NCBI RefSeq assembly: GCF_000512565.2
Contig: NC_089304.1
Coordinates: forward strand, 1,736,001 to 1,800,000
Length of the DNA: 64,000 nt
Origin: Kwoniella dejecticola CBS 10117
Lineage: Eukaryota; Basidiomycota; Tremellomycetes; Tremellales; Cryptococcaceae
Direction of reading: 5' to 3'
The notes beneath the pieces are model-generated. The model did no database searches, was not told the origin of the DNA, and worked only from the letters and a program-made list of their open reading frames with translations. Shown here one piece after another: positions 10,797 through 21,919 of this stretch. The position numbers and the translations under genes are program-made. The number at the start of each line of letters is the position of its first letter. Positions within the stretch are counted from its first letter, which is position 1.

Positions 10797-12849
10797 ATGC
10801 TCCGAAACTCATCGCGTATGCTCGCTTCTTCCTCCAGATCCGCCTTGTCGCGATCTGGAGCTAGGACTCTTGTTGTTGCTCGTAATGTAGCCAAACCCCA
10901 AGTGTGCGTACTCATCCCCTCTCTGAACGTGTTCGATACCGAGTCCCGCTTGCGAGCACAAAGCTGACGTTGGCATGAATAACATTCAGCGCCAGACTCG
11001 CCATAAAACCCCAACAAAACTTCATCTTCAGATCCGCTTTCCACTCTTCCTCATTACTCCTTGGTAAGCGGACTTGAGCAATTATTGTATTTCTCGCGCA
11101 CTGTCAGCTGACTGACATGTGGTGTATACAGCTGAAACCGTCAAAGTACCTCAAATGGTGAGCTTGCATCGACCTCCCCAGTCCGAGGAGACCTCAAGCT
11201 CACTGCTTCTCTGCGTTGCGTGACAGGCCGAGTCCATTACTGAGGGTACGCTGAAACAATGGAGCAAACAAGTTGGAGATTCTGTCAGTCAAGATGAAGA
11301 GATAGCTACCATTGAGACGGATAAGGTATGCCGCACATCGTTCAGCTATTTGTGATGAGTTCATCCAATCAGCTGACGCTTACGGCTCACATAGATCGAC
11401 GTTTCAGTGAATGCCCCAATGGCAGGAAAGATCGTTGAATTACTTGCGGAGGAAGACTCAACCGTTACTGTCGGACAAGACCTGTTCAAGATTGAGCCGG
11501 GAGAGGGAGGTGGCTCAGGATCAGGCGAAGCTTCTGAGAAAGATAAATCGCAACCATCGGGAGCTGCCAAATCGGAAGCTAAAGACGCTCAAGAGGGTAA
11601 TCGGGATCAAGCTGCTCCTGAAGCCGCCAAAGAGAAAGGCGCAAGCGAAGAAGTGCACCAAAAGCAAGACCAAAAAGCTCCTGCGTTAGATAAGTCTTCT
11701 GAGGAGAAACCTGCGCCTAAGAAAGAGGAGAGTGCTCCTAAACCCGCATCTAAGAAGGAGGAGAAACCCAAGAAGGATGAGGGGGCTAAGCAGGAGAAAG
11801 CTCTAGGAAGCAGGAATGAAATCAGAGTAAGTATGCGTTCCAAACCCCAACCCAGAGACACTCTGATGCAACGAGTGAGAGGGGAAAATGGCAAGCTGAT
11901 TTATGGAATCATGGTGAATAGGTCAAGATGTCGAGAATGAGGCAGACTATCTCAACCCGATTGAAGGCTTCTCAAAATGCCGCTGCCTCTTTGACGACTT
12001 TCAACGAAATTGACATGTCATCCCTCATGGAGTTCCGAAAACTCTACAAGGACCAAATATTGAAGGTTGATGGAGTCAAGCTCGGTTTCATGTCCGCTTT
12101 CGCCAAAGCTTCTTGTCTAGCCCTCAAGGAGATCCCAGCCGCCAACGCTTCCATCGAGGGTGATTCTATCGTCTACAGAGATTACGTGGATCTCTCGGTC
12201 GCCGTCGCTACCCCCAAAGGTCTCGTTACGCCGATTGTGAGAAATGCGGAAAGTATGGGCTTGATTGAGATTGAGCAAGCTATTGCTGAATTGGGTAAAA
12301 AGGCGAGTGAAGCATTTCAATCTACTCTAGCTTTTGGCGAATATCCTGGGGAAGGCTCTGAGCTCTATGCTGATCTCGTTAAAAATATGTATAGGCTCGA
12401 GACAACAAGTTGGGTATTGAGGATATGTCTGGAGGTACTTTCACTATCTCCAATGGTGGTGTCTTCGGATCTCTTTACGGTACACCGATGTAAGTCTTTG
12501 TTCCGTTCTTCATATCACATGTCAAGAACGAGAAATACTGTGCTGATACAATATTGCTATGCAGTATCAACTTGCCCCAAGCTGCTGTACTGGGTATGCA
12601 CTCAATCAAGGAGAAGCCGGTTGTGGTAAACGGTCAAATTGTTATTCGACCCATCATGGTGGTTGCTTTGACTTACGACCATAGGTTATTGGATGGACGA
12701 GAGGCTGTGACATTCTTGGGTGAGCCTCTCTTCTTTCAAGCTGGAATCACGGTGGCGAATGATTGTGCTCATCATGTGTCTTCTTCGCAGTCCGAGTCAA
12801 GGAGTACATTGAAGATTCTAGACGAATGTTACTTCCTTCGCCTCTTTAA
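10797..12849 (+). CDS. KGD2: Dihydrolipoamide succinyltransferase, E2 of 2-oxoglutarate dehydrogenase
   Basis: Nine exons: 10797-10903, 10990-11063, 11132-11157, 11227-11325, 11395-11826, 11922-12302, 12395-12489, 12565-12719 and 12791-12849 (475 residues). The N-terminus is Arg/Ser-rich and suits a mitochondrial presequence. A lipoyl domain follows, with the lipoylated lysine in IETDK at the exon 4 end. Next come a long Lys/Glu/Ala/Pro linker and a catalytic domain (RMRQTISTRLKASQ, VATPKGLVTPIVR, TFTISNGGVFGSL). It ends with the active-site motif DHRLLDGR. No E1/E3-binding domain is visible, which is typical of eukaryotic E2o. The enzyme transfers succinyl groups to CoA in the TCA cycle. One intron (12303-12394) must be GC-AG to keep ELGKKARDNK intact. 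The third exon is only 26 nt. Confidence 0.93.
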
Positions 12850-13522
12850 ACGGTATCTCTTAAATCATATATCGTGCAGGAGTATGGTGGCCAGCACAAG
12901 CATGTGGATGGGAAGACCAAGTGTTCGCGGGCTTGACGATTGGTAGTCAGGTGCGGAGAGGACGGAGTAGTATCATACCCAAAACAATACAAACGTACCT
13001 CCATTGTTCCTTTGATGTCATGCAATATCATTTATATCGGCTTTGCGCTTTGCACTTTGTCTCTCTCATTCAACGGAATTTTGGCACTTCTGAGCATGAA
13101 TCGCAGGAACAGGTCTACTACGGTGCAGGACAAACCACGTGGTGACCGACGTCAGAATAGTCTTCCAAAGGACCCTTTTTGCGAATTAAGCATCATTTCG
13201 TTCGTGATTTTGTTTGTTCGTTTGTTCGGGTCAGCTTGAGTTTTGATATTTTGATTGTATCGTGTTTCACTTTCATCCAGGCTGGCAGACTTCACTTCAG
13301 GTCATTCTCATTACCGTTGCACCTTTGGTAGTGCACATCTACTCATCTTCACTGTATATATATTCATATCCCTGTCCTCCCCCGGAAGTGGTTCAAGCTC
13401 GGCCACAGCAAAGATCGCTGTCGGAACGCGTCCTATACTTTCTTGGCCAAAAGGCGTCCCATTCAATCGGGTTCGTGTAACGACATCAAGGGTGTTGAGG
13501 TCCTGGTCGAATACTCCGAGAC
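12850..13522. other. Intergenic region between KGD2 and the CSC1-type gene
   Basis: About 670 bases on the plus strand between tandem genes. Short open frames here show no recognisable motif. It should hold the 5' UTR and promoter of the channel gene. Confidence 0.4.
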
Positions 13523-16500
13523 ATGTCGTGAGTCACAATTACGTGTACTACGTCTCATCAATGTCAAGCATTACTATTACCTACCACTTTACCACTATTT
13601 ATTGAATGCTGATCACTGATAACGACTATCATGTTCTCGCTGCAGGAACACAAGTAGTGATGCGTTATCAGCGTCGACTTCGTCCTTCGTCACTTCGCTC
13701 GTGACTAACATAGCAGTAGCCGGTGGGGAGTTGGTGGCATTCATCATCTTCAGGAGATGGATCAAAGCTATGTGAGTCCAGCTCTCCCTCCTCCTCAATG
13801 AGGTGGCTATATCTGATTTGCATTTGCATTTGTATGGTCCAGATATGAGCCGCGGACGTATATCCCTCCGAAGGAAAGTCAGGCGCCTGTATTGGGTAAA
13901 CATATCTTCGAACCGCTATGGCGTATTATAATGTGTGAGTCATCCTATCCTTCTTCCTTTCCCTCATATAGTAATTTGTCATTGTGGTCGAAAGCTCCGC
14001 GACAAGGTGAAGCTGACAATGGTTCACCTCTTATATAGCCGACCCAGAGGAGATACTGCACAAAAACGGAGTAGACCCCTACGTGTTCGTTAGATTCCTG
14101 ATGATGATGGCCAAAGCTATGATACCGATATGGCTCATCTCGTGGGCGATCCTCTTACCTGTGGACTCGGCAAACTCGACGAACGGAGATAAAGATGGAT
14201 TAGATAGGTTCACTTTTGGAAATGTAGCTAAGAACAAACAGAACAGATATTGGGCGCACTTGATCTTGGATTATATGTTTATCTGTGAGTATCACCACTA
14301 CTGCATATTGGTGCGGCCCACATCCTTTATCCAGAGGTGATGTGGAGCAAGAGGAGACATTGTGGGTCATTCGCTCACGAGCTCATGTACTTTGTCGTAG
14401 TCTGGTTCTGTTGGCTCATCTGGGGTGAAATGCAACATTGGCTGGTCGTCCGACAACGGCACCTAATTAATCCAAGTCACTCGAAACTGGCTCAAGCCAA
14501 CACGGTGCTGGTGACTGGTATACCGAAACACTTCCTGGATGAGGAGAAATTAGAACAGCTTTTCCGCCATCTTCCTGGAGGCGTGAAAAGGATCTGGTTG
14601 AATAGGTAGGCTCAGCATCCTTTCGACTCGCTATTATTGTAGGTGATGCTTCAAGCTTATGCTGTGTGTTTGACAGAAATCTCAAAGATATGCCGGATCT
14701 GCATGATCGACGGGTCTTCGCCACCAACAAGCTCGAATCGTCGCAAGTGGATCTGATCAAATTCGCTAGAAAGTGGAAAGTGCAGCAAGAGGCGAAAGTG
14801 GAAAAGTTGGAACACAAGAAGAAACCTGTCCCAGACAATCTGAAAGGTCCGAACAACCCTCAATTACTCCAGAATGAAGAAGGCCGTAATGCAAACGCTC
14901 CTACCGGTCCACCTAGAGTAGTCCATCCGGATCCGGAAACGGGAGATGATCGAGTACCACCTTTCCCCTCGATAGAGGAACTAGGCAGAGCAGACCAACT
15001 TGTACCGAGGAACAAAAGACCGACATACAGGATCAAACCCAAGTGGGCACCGTTCGGTCTCGGATTCTTGGGAATTGGTCAAAAGGTAGATGCGATCGAT
15101 TGGGCGAGAAAGGAGATAGCTTTTACTTCTGAGCAATTGGAAAAATCCAGGAAACAATTACAAGATGATATTGATTCACCTGGAACGTCGGACGATCATT
15201 ACCCACCGCTAAATTCGGCTTTTATTCATTTCAATCAGCAGATTGCGGCTCATATGGCTTCGCAATGCTTGACGCATAATCAGCCGTAAGTGGCTAGCTC
15301 CGCCATACCTACTTGAACGATCTGGGCTGACCATGACGACCGGTCAGATACACTATGGCAGCTAGATATACCGAACAATCACCTGCGAACGTCATTTGGC
15401 GCAACCTGAGTCTTAACCCGTATGAGCAGAAGGTCAGGCAAGCGTTGTCGTGGGCCGCAACTGTGGGATTGATCATCGCTTGGGCTACTCCTGGTGAGTG
15501 CGTCACCTATCTCAGGCAACCAAAATTGACGATTAATCTGTCTGTCTTGGTTCGTAGTCGCTTTCGTTGGTGTTTTGTCGAATATCAAGACTTTGACCGT
15601 GAGTTGCGTTCTTTTCGATTCGCGTGATATCCGATGGCCGCAAATTGATGGAATGGCGATCGCAGGATCAATTCAAATGGCTAGACTGGATCAACGGAGA
15701 CAGCACTGGGAAACATATTTTACAAGGTGTTATATCGGGAGTCTTGCCTCCGGTGCTTTTAGCTGTTCTAATGGCTATTCTTCCTATCATCTTGCGGCGT
15801 AAGTACATCATGTCAGTCCGTTATCATGAGAGCATCATTGACTGACTGCTTAATCGTTGTCGTGATACAGAATTGATAGCGTTTGAAGGCATTCCAAGCA
15901 AGACTGGGGTGGAATTGAGTTTGATGACTCGATATTTCTTATTCCTCGTCATCGTGAGTTCAAGTTCGTCGCGTGAGGGGTTGTGGTGAACATTGCTCAG
16001 ATATGTGATTCACCCTAGCACACCTTCATCGTGGTAACCCTCACTTCCGGTCTGATCAGATCGGCGCAAGAATTCATAAACAATCCTGGATCGATAGCTA
16101 CGACCTTGGCGTCCCAAATGCCAACAGCCTCGACATTCTTCATTACGCTTGTCTTGACCCAGTTTACTGGTACGATGGGTACCTTACTTCAGATCGTGTC
16201 GCTCGTCTTGTACTATGTAAAGATCATCCTCTTTGGTGGCTCCCCGTGAGTCCCCATACTCCCCTTTGTGGGCCTGAAACTGACAGATAGTGACTGTCGG
16301 TATGCAGACGATCCGTCTACAAGTCAAGGTACAGTCTGAACACGCAGAATTGGGGTACAAACTTCCCTGCTATCACCGTATATGCAGTGATCAGTGGGTG
16401 CACTCTGGCGACGTCTTATCGACTAAAATGCTGACTATCATCATTCAGTGATTGCTTATTGCATTATATCTCCTATTATCAACGGTTTTGGAGCAGCGTT

Positions 16501-17738
16501 CTTCCTATTCGCTTATCTTGTCTACAAATACCTGTTCATCTGGGCATACGATCAACCACCAGAAACGGATACAGGAGGTCTATTTTTCCCTAAAGCCATC
16601 ACGCACCTGTTCGTCGGAATGTACATCCAGGAAGTCTGTATGGCGGCGCTTTTCTTCTTGGCTAGAGATCTTGAAAATAAAGCCAAGGCTATACCTCAAG
16701 GAGCTCTGATGATTGTCTTGATCGCATGTACCGTAAGTCAACAGCTCATGTGTCGATGTGCGCCCACCGTAGCTGATGTGAATACATATTGTAGATCGCC
16801 TTCCATTTCACTCTGCTCAATTCTTATGGACCTCTTGTTCACTCATTACCTTTGTCCCTTGCTCATCTGAGTTACGGTATGCCTACCGAAAAGGGACATG
16901 AACAAAGTGTAATAGGGGAGGATTACGCTGAAAACGAGAATATGAATCTGTCGAAACCAAATGCCATCAATGATTCGGGATTCAACTCATCGAAAGAACG
17001 CTTGACGATAGGCGCGGCTGGTCCTGGTCAAGCAGCTCATGACATCACACCTGCTTCTCCGAACAACTACTCTCAGAATGGTTTCTCGGACGAGAAAGCT
17101 AAGACTGCTGAAGAGAGGGAGAGGGAGCAAGACCTGCAGAATCGATTGGCGGAAGATCAACCGACCGAAAGAGATTTTGCGTACGCTGCTCATGGGGATG
17201 ACGTTGAATTGGGTATTCGAACGAATTCGCCTACGAGAGGAACAGGAACAGTTGAAGACGAAACGATATCTTCTCCGACTGCACCAGGACCACCAGTAAC
17301 CACCATCCCCTCGCACTCCTCGAGAACTGCTCACGAAGGACGACCAAGCTCATTGCGATCGAGAAAATCAACGAGGTCGACAGATACGAATGAGACTGTC
17401 TACTTTGCATTACCTGGTGGACCGGGAGTGATGAAATCGCGACAAAGGTTCTATGAAGATGATGGGAATGACCCGAAAGCTTTCTTCCACCCTGCCACGA
17501 AAGAGAAGCAGAGGATCGTATGGTTGCCTGAAGATGAATTGGGGCTTTGTAAAGCGGAGATTGAACGGAATGAGAAGGAGGGAGTGAGGTCGAGCTCGAA
17601 AGGTGCATGGCTGAATGATAAGGTATGTCAATCTCTCTTTGGCATCAACTAGATCTGATCAGCGGTCAACATTAAGTTTTCACATTTCATTTGTGCAAAT
17701 GCCAGAGAGCTCGAGCTGATAATGGATATTTGATATGA
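13523..17738 (+). CDS. CSC1/OSCA/TMEM63-type calcium-permeable stress-gated channel
   Basis: Fifteen exons join in frame to about 1,047 residues: 13523-13527, 13646-13771, 13843-13934, 14039-14284, 14401-14605, 14677-15285, 15348-15493, 15558-15598, 15666-15798, 15871-15953, 16019-16245, 16308-16393, 16449-16732, 16795-17622 and 17706-17738. Recognisable parts are an early transmembrane helix, YEPRTYIPP, and the cytosolic RNA-recognition-like segment (NTVLVTGIPKHFLDEEKL). The 7TM core follows (VGVLSNIKTLT, YFLFLVIHTFIVVTL, LVLTQFTGTMG, IISPIINGFGAAFFL). A hydrophilic tail of about 275 residues ends in NGYLI. The family forms membrane cation channels gated by osmotic or mechanical force. The first coding exon is only five bases, so the start is the weakest part. 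Confidence 0.88.
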
Positions 17739-18517
17739 TATATAGGGTAAAGTCCAAATAAGTGGTCCGCCACCGGATGATTTATGATTATGATCTATGA
17801 TAACAGGATGGGACCGGGATTTGGGATAGATAAATTCGTATAATACACATAAACAGAACAGTACATCCGGATACACGGGCTATCTAACGATTAGTTTACG
17901 ACAATCTCAGCTATGCATTCTATGCAGTATCTTGAAGTACACGAATAAAGGTTGTACACAATAACAATTCAATGTTCTGTCTGATCAGGCAACTACAGCA
18001 ATTCCAGATTGATCGACAGATAAAGCAATCAATCAATCAATCAATCAAATTTATTAATTTGACTTCTACATCAAAAACGCACGAGCCTCATGCCATCAGC
18101 ATCAAATCGGATGAGTCACCATCAGCAGAAGCTTCCTGTTACTGTATCATCACTGCTACCTCGATTAGTCAAGTTGTTCTTCCTCTCCTTTTTTTTACCT
18201 TTTCTTCTTTTTCCATCCTTCTGACAAGTCACTTACTTCCCTGGCTCTCCTCGTCTCATTCTTCTTCTTCACGAGTAATAAATAACGAATATGGGGTGGT
18301 TCATCGCCGTCATAAGCTTAGTGAGTGATTTCCTCGAGACCGGAGATTGGCCAGAGTAAGTCGGTCTGCCAACCTGCTGATACAAGTCCGCTCTGACTCG
18401 CAGGTTTCCGGTATCTACCTCTACGTGAGAGCCAGGACTTCTCCGAAAAGTGAACCTGCCAAACATGACCCCTCCAGAAACGGATGCACCACAGTCGCCA
18501 GACGACAATCTACCACA
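17739..18517. other. Intergenic region upstream of paralog F
   Basis: About 780 bases. It contains a short CAAT tetranucleotide run (about 18026-18048) and a pyrimidine-rich stretch around 18165-18270. An open frame from before 18347 runs into paralog F. The better start is the ATG at 18518 (context CCACAATGA). Confidence 0.4.
18026..18048. repeat. CAAT tetranucleotide microsatellite
   Basis: Five to six tandem copies of CAAT/TCAA in the region upstream of paralog F. Confidence 0.8.
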
Positions 18518-20062
18518 ATGAATTACTCCAATCTCCCTAGGATTCATTCCACCTCGAACAATGACATGGTATTTGAGGGTCAGAGGAGCAAGCTGCCTGA
18601 CTTGCCCGACGATGTGTGGTTGATCATCTTCAGCCATGTCAGAAGACCAACGGAAGAGATCATGAAGACCGCCTCGACTAAGCCACTAGTACCCAGTTCT
18701 TCGGGAAAGGGCAACGTTCAGCTTGACCTGGGCAAATGGGAGAATTATCATCAAGGTGATTTGGTAAAGCTAATGAGGGTGTCAAAGGTCTGTCCTGCCC
18801 ACTGAATACGTGGCACTCTCGAATAAAGATGAGCTGACGATACCGTACCATGATTGTAGCACTTCCACCGTCTCACTAGCTTGATTTTGTACGACAAGGT
18901 GACGATCTGCGATCCATACCTCTTCTTCTACGGCATCAATCATCCATCACCAACTCAAGGCAATTCAGGATGATTGACCAAAGTGGAGCAACTCCGACAC
19001 GTCCGATCAATCAACTTCATCTACGCTGCGACTCGTTCGCCGTCAAGGACTCTCAACATCGAGGGACTTGCCATTTATCAAAGACCCGGTCAATCGTGCG
19101 ATAGGCAATTCATGAAGAGCTATCTGGCTGCTTTGGATTCGACTCGATACGTCAACACGATGATCTCGCAGTTTAGAATGCAACGAAAGAACGGAGATGT
19201 CAAGTTATTCCCAAATCTGCAACAGGTCATCATGGGCATCTCACCGTTCTTTTCTGCGGAATGGCACAGATGGCTATTCTGCCAAGGCGCAAGTCGAAGG
19301 TATGCTTCGACTGGAAGCGATGTCACTGCGAATTATCTCCTGACTGCTCGAACCGAGATCGGTAATATCTTCGCGGAACACCTCAATGCGATCTCATCGT
19401 CACCGAAGGAGATGTGTACTCATTCTCTCCACGGTCCTTGGGGTCTGTCACTGCCCCCCAAACAGCTTATCACCGGCAAGTCCAATCTCAACACAATTGA
19501 GAACAACCAGAAGCAGCCAAGGATTAGCTCTGTCATCCTCGATCGACATTTCCTTCATCGAAAAACGGCGGCAATCTGGGTTCAGCCGGGGTACGACAAT
19601 ACCTGGATAATCTCCAAAGATATTTTGGCTGCTATGATTGACCCATTCCACCGTTGGAACCTGACTACCTCCGATAAGCTCAAGGGCGCCTTGATCGAAC
19701 TGTTCAAGCAAATCCGAAAGAGACTCTTTGATTCAGCTGCTATGTTCCCAAAAGGAAAGAAGTCCCAAGCTACCACATTCAACGTTCTTTTCCCGGTTGA
19801 TATGCCAGCGATGAAAAGACTGCTGTCTTCTCTCAGACAGATCAATGCTCGCACAGCCAATCAGATGGAGGATGAGAAGGTGATGGAGGGCTTAGCGGAG
19901 TGGCTGATGAATAAGGGGAAATGGTATTACAGATATCGAGGTATCACAGTGAGGGTGAACATCAGGGATAGTGATGATTCTTCGTCATCTTCTGCAGGAT
20001 GGAAAGCGGGTGAAAAGGAGGCGCTTACCTGTGATTGTTATGGAATCACGTACTCCGCGTGA
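18518..20062 (+). pseudogene. F-box-like family, paralog F, with one in-frame TGA
   Basis: Exon 1 is 18518-18787 (LPDDVWLIIFSHVRRP, a long insert, then YHQGDLVKLMRVSK). The GTCTGT..TGTAG intron is at the family position, and exon 2 runs 18860-20062. Exon 2 opens HFHRLTSLILYDKVTI and PYLFFYG, then meets a TGA at 18971-18973. The same frame continues at once with VEQLRHVRSINFIY, a block conserved in paralog E, and stays open for 362 codons to YNDTWIIS-like (DNTWIISKD) and a Cys-Asp-Cys tail. I tested introns from the nearest GT (18899) to AGs around the stop and none keeps the frame. The copy is either a very young pseudogene, a sequencing error, or read through. Without the TGA it would be about 490 residues. 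Confidence 0.7.
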
Positions 20063-20841
20063 TTAGAAGGAGATGGCAGTCGCTAATAGTGGTATCGTAT
20101 GGAAGGGAACACACTGTACTGTTCATCTGATCAATTATATGCAGGTTTATGATATGATACAGTAGCAAGTGCTATCCTTTTCTGCGGCACACGAGGCTGC
20201 TGTGCCGAGATAGATCGTGACTAGCGGATCAATCGGGATACTCTCAAAACGTGAGTTACGATCGATTCCCCTACATCTCCTTGTGCACAATCTTGAGCAA
20301 GTCAGGACGTTCGCGCAATGCTTCCTTTTTGATACAATTCTCAGTGTGGGGTAGCTTGCCCTGAACGGCCTGTCAGACATTCTGAAGTGGTGTGGGGCGG
20401 AAGAAATGAGATCCTCTCATTCAGCGAATTTCTGACTGCGTGGTGCTGTATGACGCAAACAAACCATCCCACGTCGTGCTGCATGTTACGACTAGATATC
20501 GTCATGAACAGCCCATCCAAGTCCAGGCTCAAGACCGTCCGTTCCCCCAATTGCTTGTAGGTGAAGCTGAGGACAGCATCTTGCTAGAAAGGGTGCGATC
20601 GACCTGCAGTTTCACTTTCAGATGACTTGCCTAGCTGACTGAGAAGGCACTCAGTGGATATCTCAGAGCACCTATGCATCTCCCTTTTCCAGGCTAAGCT
20701 CTGAGCCAACGAGTCATATTTAGGTTCAAATTTGATATCGATCGATCTTTGCAGAGCATTGAACCGCAGCATAGACATATTGTGATCCTCTCGCAACCTG
20801 AGCTCGTCGAGCGAGGCCTCGTCGAGGTTTGTTCGAGCTGA
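20063..20841. other. Region without a supported gene
   Basis: About 780 bases between paralog F and a small convergent gene. Short open frames on both strands lack splice context or similarity to the neighbours. I see nothing I can name. Confidence 0.4.
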
Positions 20842-21214
20842 CTAGTCGTCCTTGATACTCCTGTTTAGGATTTCTTGGCATAGCTTGACGAGTTGGGACT
20901 CGGTACTGGAAGCTCCGGAGGCTGAGGTGCCTCCGCCTGTAAATCCTCCAGCAGTCATCGAGGCGAAAAGGTTTTTCGAGGTACTGTCAACAACAGTGGC
21001 ACGCAATAATGTACAGAATTTTCTGGCTGGAGAAGCATAAGAGGACTTGCCTTGGGTGTCCGCGACCTCTGTCTCAGAAGGGAGTTGGTGAGGCCACTGA
21101 TAGGACCCCCGAACTTCCGTCAGCAGTTTTATAGCAGGTGTGGAAGAGGCAGGCGGGCGGGATCCGAAATGCACACGTTCCTATACGTACCATGTCGGAA
21201 TTGCCACTCGTCAT
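20842..21214 (-). CDS. Small hypothetical protein, about 92 residues
   Basis: Exon 1 is 21214-21191 (MTSGNSDM), followed by a GTACGT..ATCAG intron, and exon 2 is 21096-20842, phase 0. The product is about 92 residues with no signal peptide or membrane helix. It has a Ser/Gly/Thr-rich middle (TAGGFTGGGTSASG) and an amphipathic end (QLVKLCQEILNRSIKDD). I do not recognise it. The clean splice signals, the ATG and the TATA-like box about 180 bases upstream argue for a real gene. The short length and lack of a family argue for caution. Confidence 0.5.
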
Positions 21215-21919
21215 TGTCAGTTCTGTCAATATGATATGAGGTCAAATTGATATAGAATCAAAGAGGCACTGAGATGAGGTGATGGGGTAAGATGGAGGCC
21301 CGTGAAGCTTCGATTGGAGGTATGAAGGCGATGGAAATGGATATGAGAGGATGAAGCGAACAGAATGCATGAGGATTACACAACCTGCGAGAGGTTTATA
21401 TACCCTCGCTTGGCGCGGAGAAGCATTCTTTGTCGAGACTGAACCGTGAGCTCTCTTTTATACGAGTCTAACCATTGTTGTGCGTCATGTCGAGCGATAT
21501 TCCGACATCATCTTGTCACGTCGGACTGCATCAGACTCACTCAAAGGATGTGAAACGATGTACGTGACACCAGTGCGTACTGATACAAGCCAATAGCAGC
21601 GTGACCGTAAAGCGAAGTGCCACTGGTGTGTCGAAGGTGAAAGGCAGAAGGGGGGCAGATTCCTTGTTGAAATATCTCGTCAGCTCTTATTCCAGGGTTC
21701 TCTAGATCAGATGATTGATTGTTGTGTGTGCGTCAGTACTGTAGGGATCCGTGCACCATTTTTGGGGTTTGCGGCAGTTGATGGTGTGACGATGCTGTAC
21801 ATAGGGCATCCTTAATCGTCAATACCATGTTTTTCCTTTTCCTTCGCCTTCTTCTTTTTCCTTGCCTCCTTTTTCTCCTGGATTCCTCTGTATACCAAAT
21901 TGACCTGAGACTATCAAAG
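21215..21919. other. Divergent intergenic region
   Basis: About 700 bases between the small hypothetical gene and paralog G, so it serves as promoter for both. It holds the TATA-like box and a T/C-rich stretch at 21827-21890. An open frame from 21827 would give paralog G a hydrophobic leader, but it looks like a pyrimidine-rich 5' UTR. Confidence 0.4.
21395..21402 (-). promoter_or_regulatory. TATA-like box
   Basis: TATATAAA on the minus strand, about 180 bases before the ATG of the small hypothetical gene. It is assigned by sequence and position only. Confidence 0.35.

Noticed and set aside
18899..18968. An intron (GTGACG..TTCAG) that would remove sequence before the TGA in paralog F
   Set aside because: It shifts the frame into a stop and deletes the conserved PYLFFYG block.
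6960..20000. UGA recoding as a sense codon, since all interrupting stops in the F-box copies and the coiled-coil locus are TGA
   Set aside because: Several intact genes (paralogs C and E, the first CSC1 gene) end normally at TGA, so it works as a stop here.
21827..21919. A signal peptide at the start of paralog G
   Set aside because: The hydrophobic run comes from a T/C-rich stretch typical of a 5' UTR, and an ATG at 21920 fits the other family members better.
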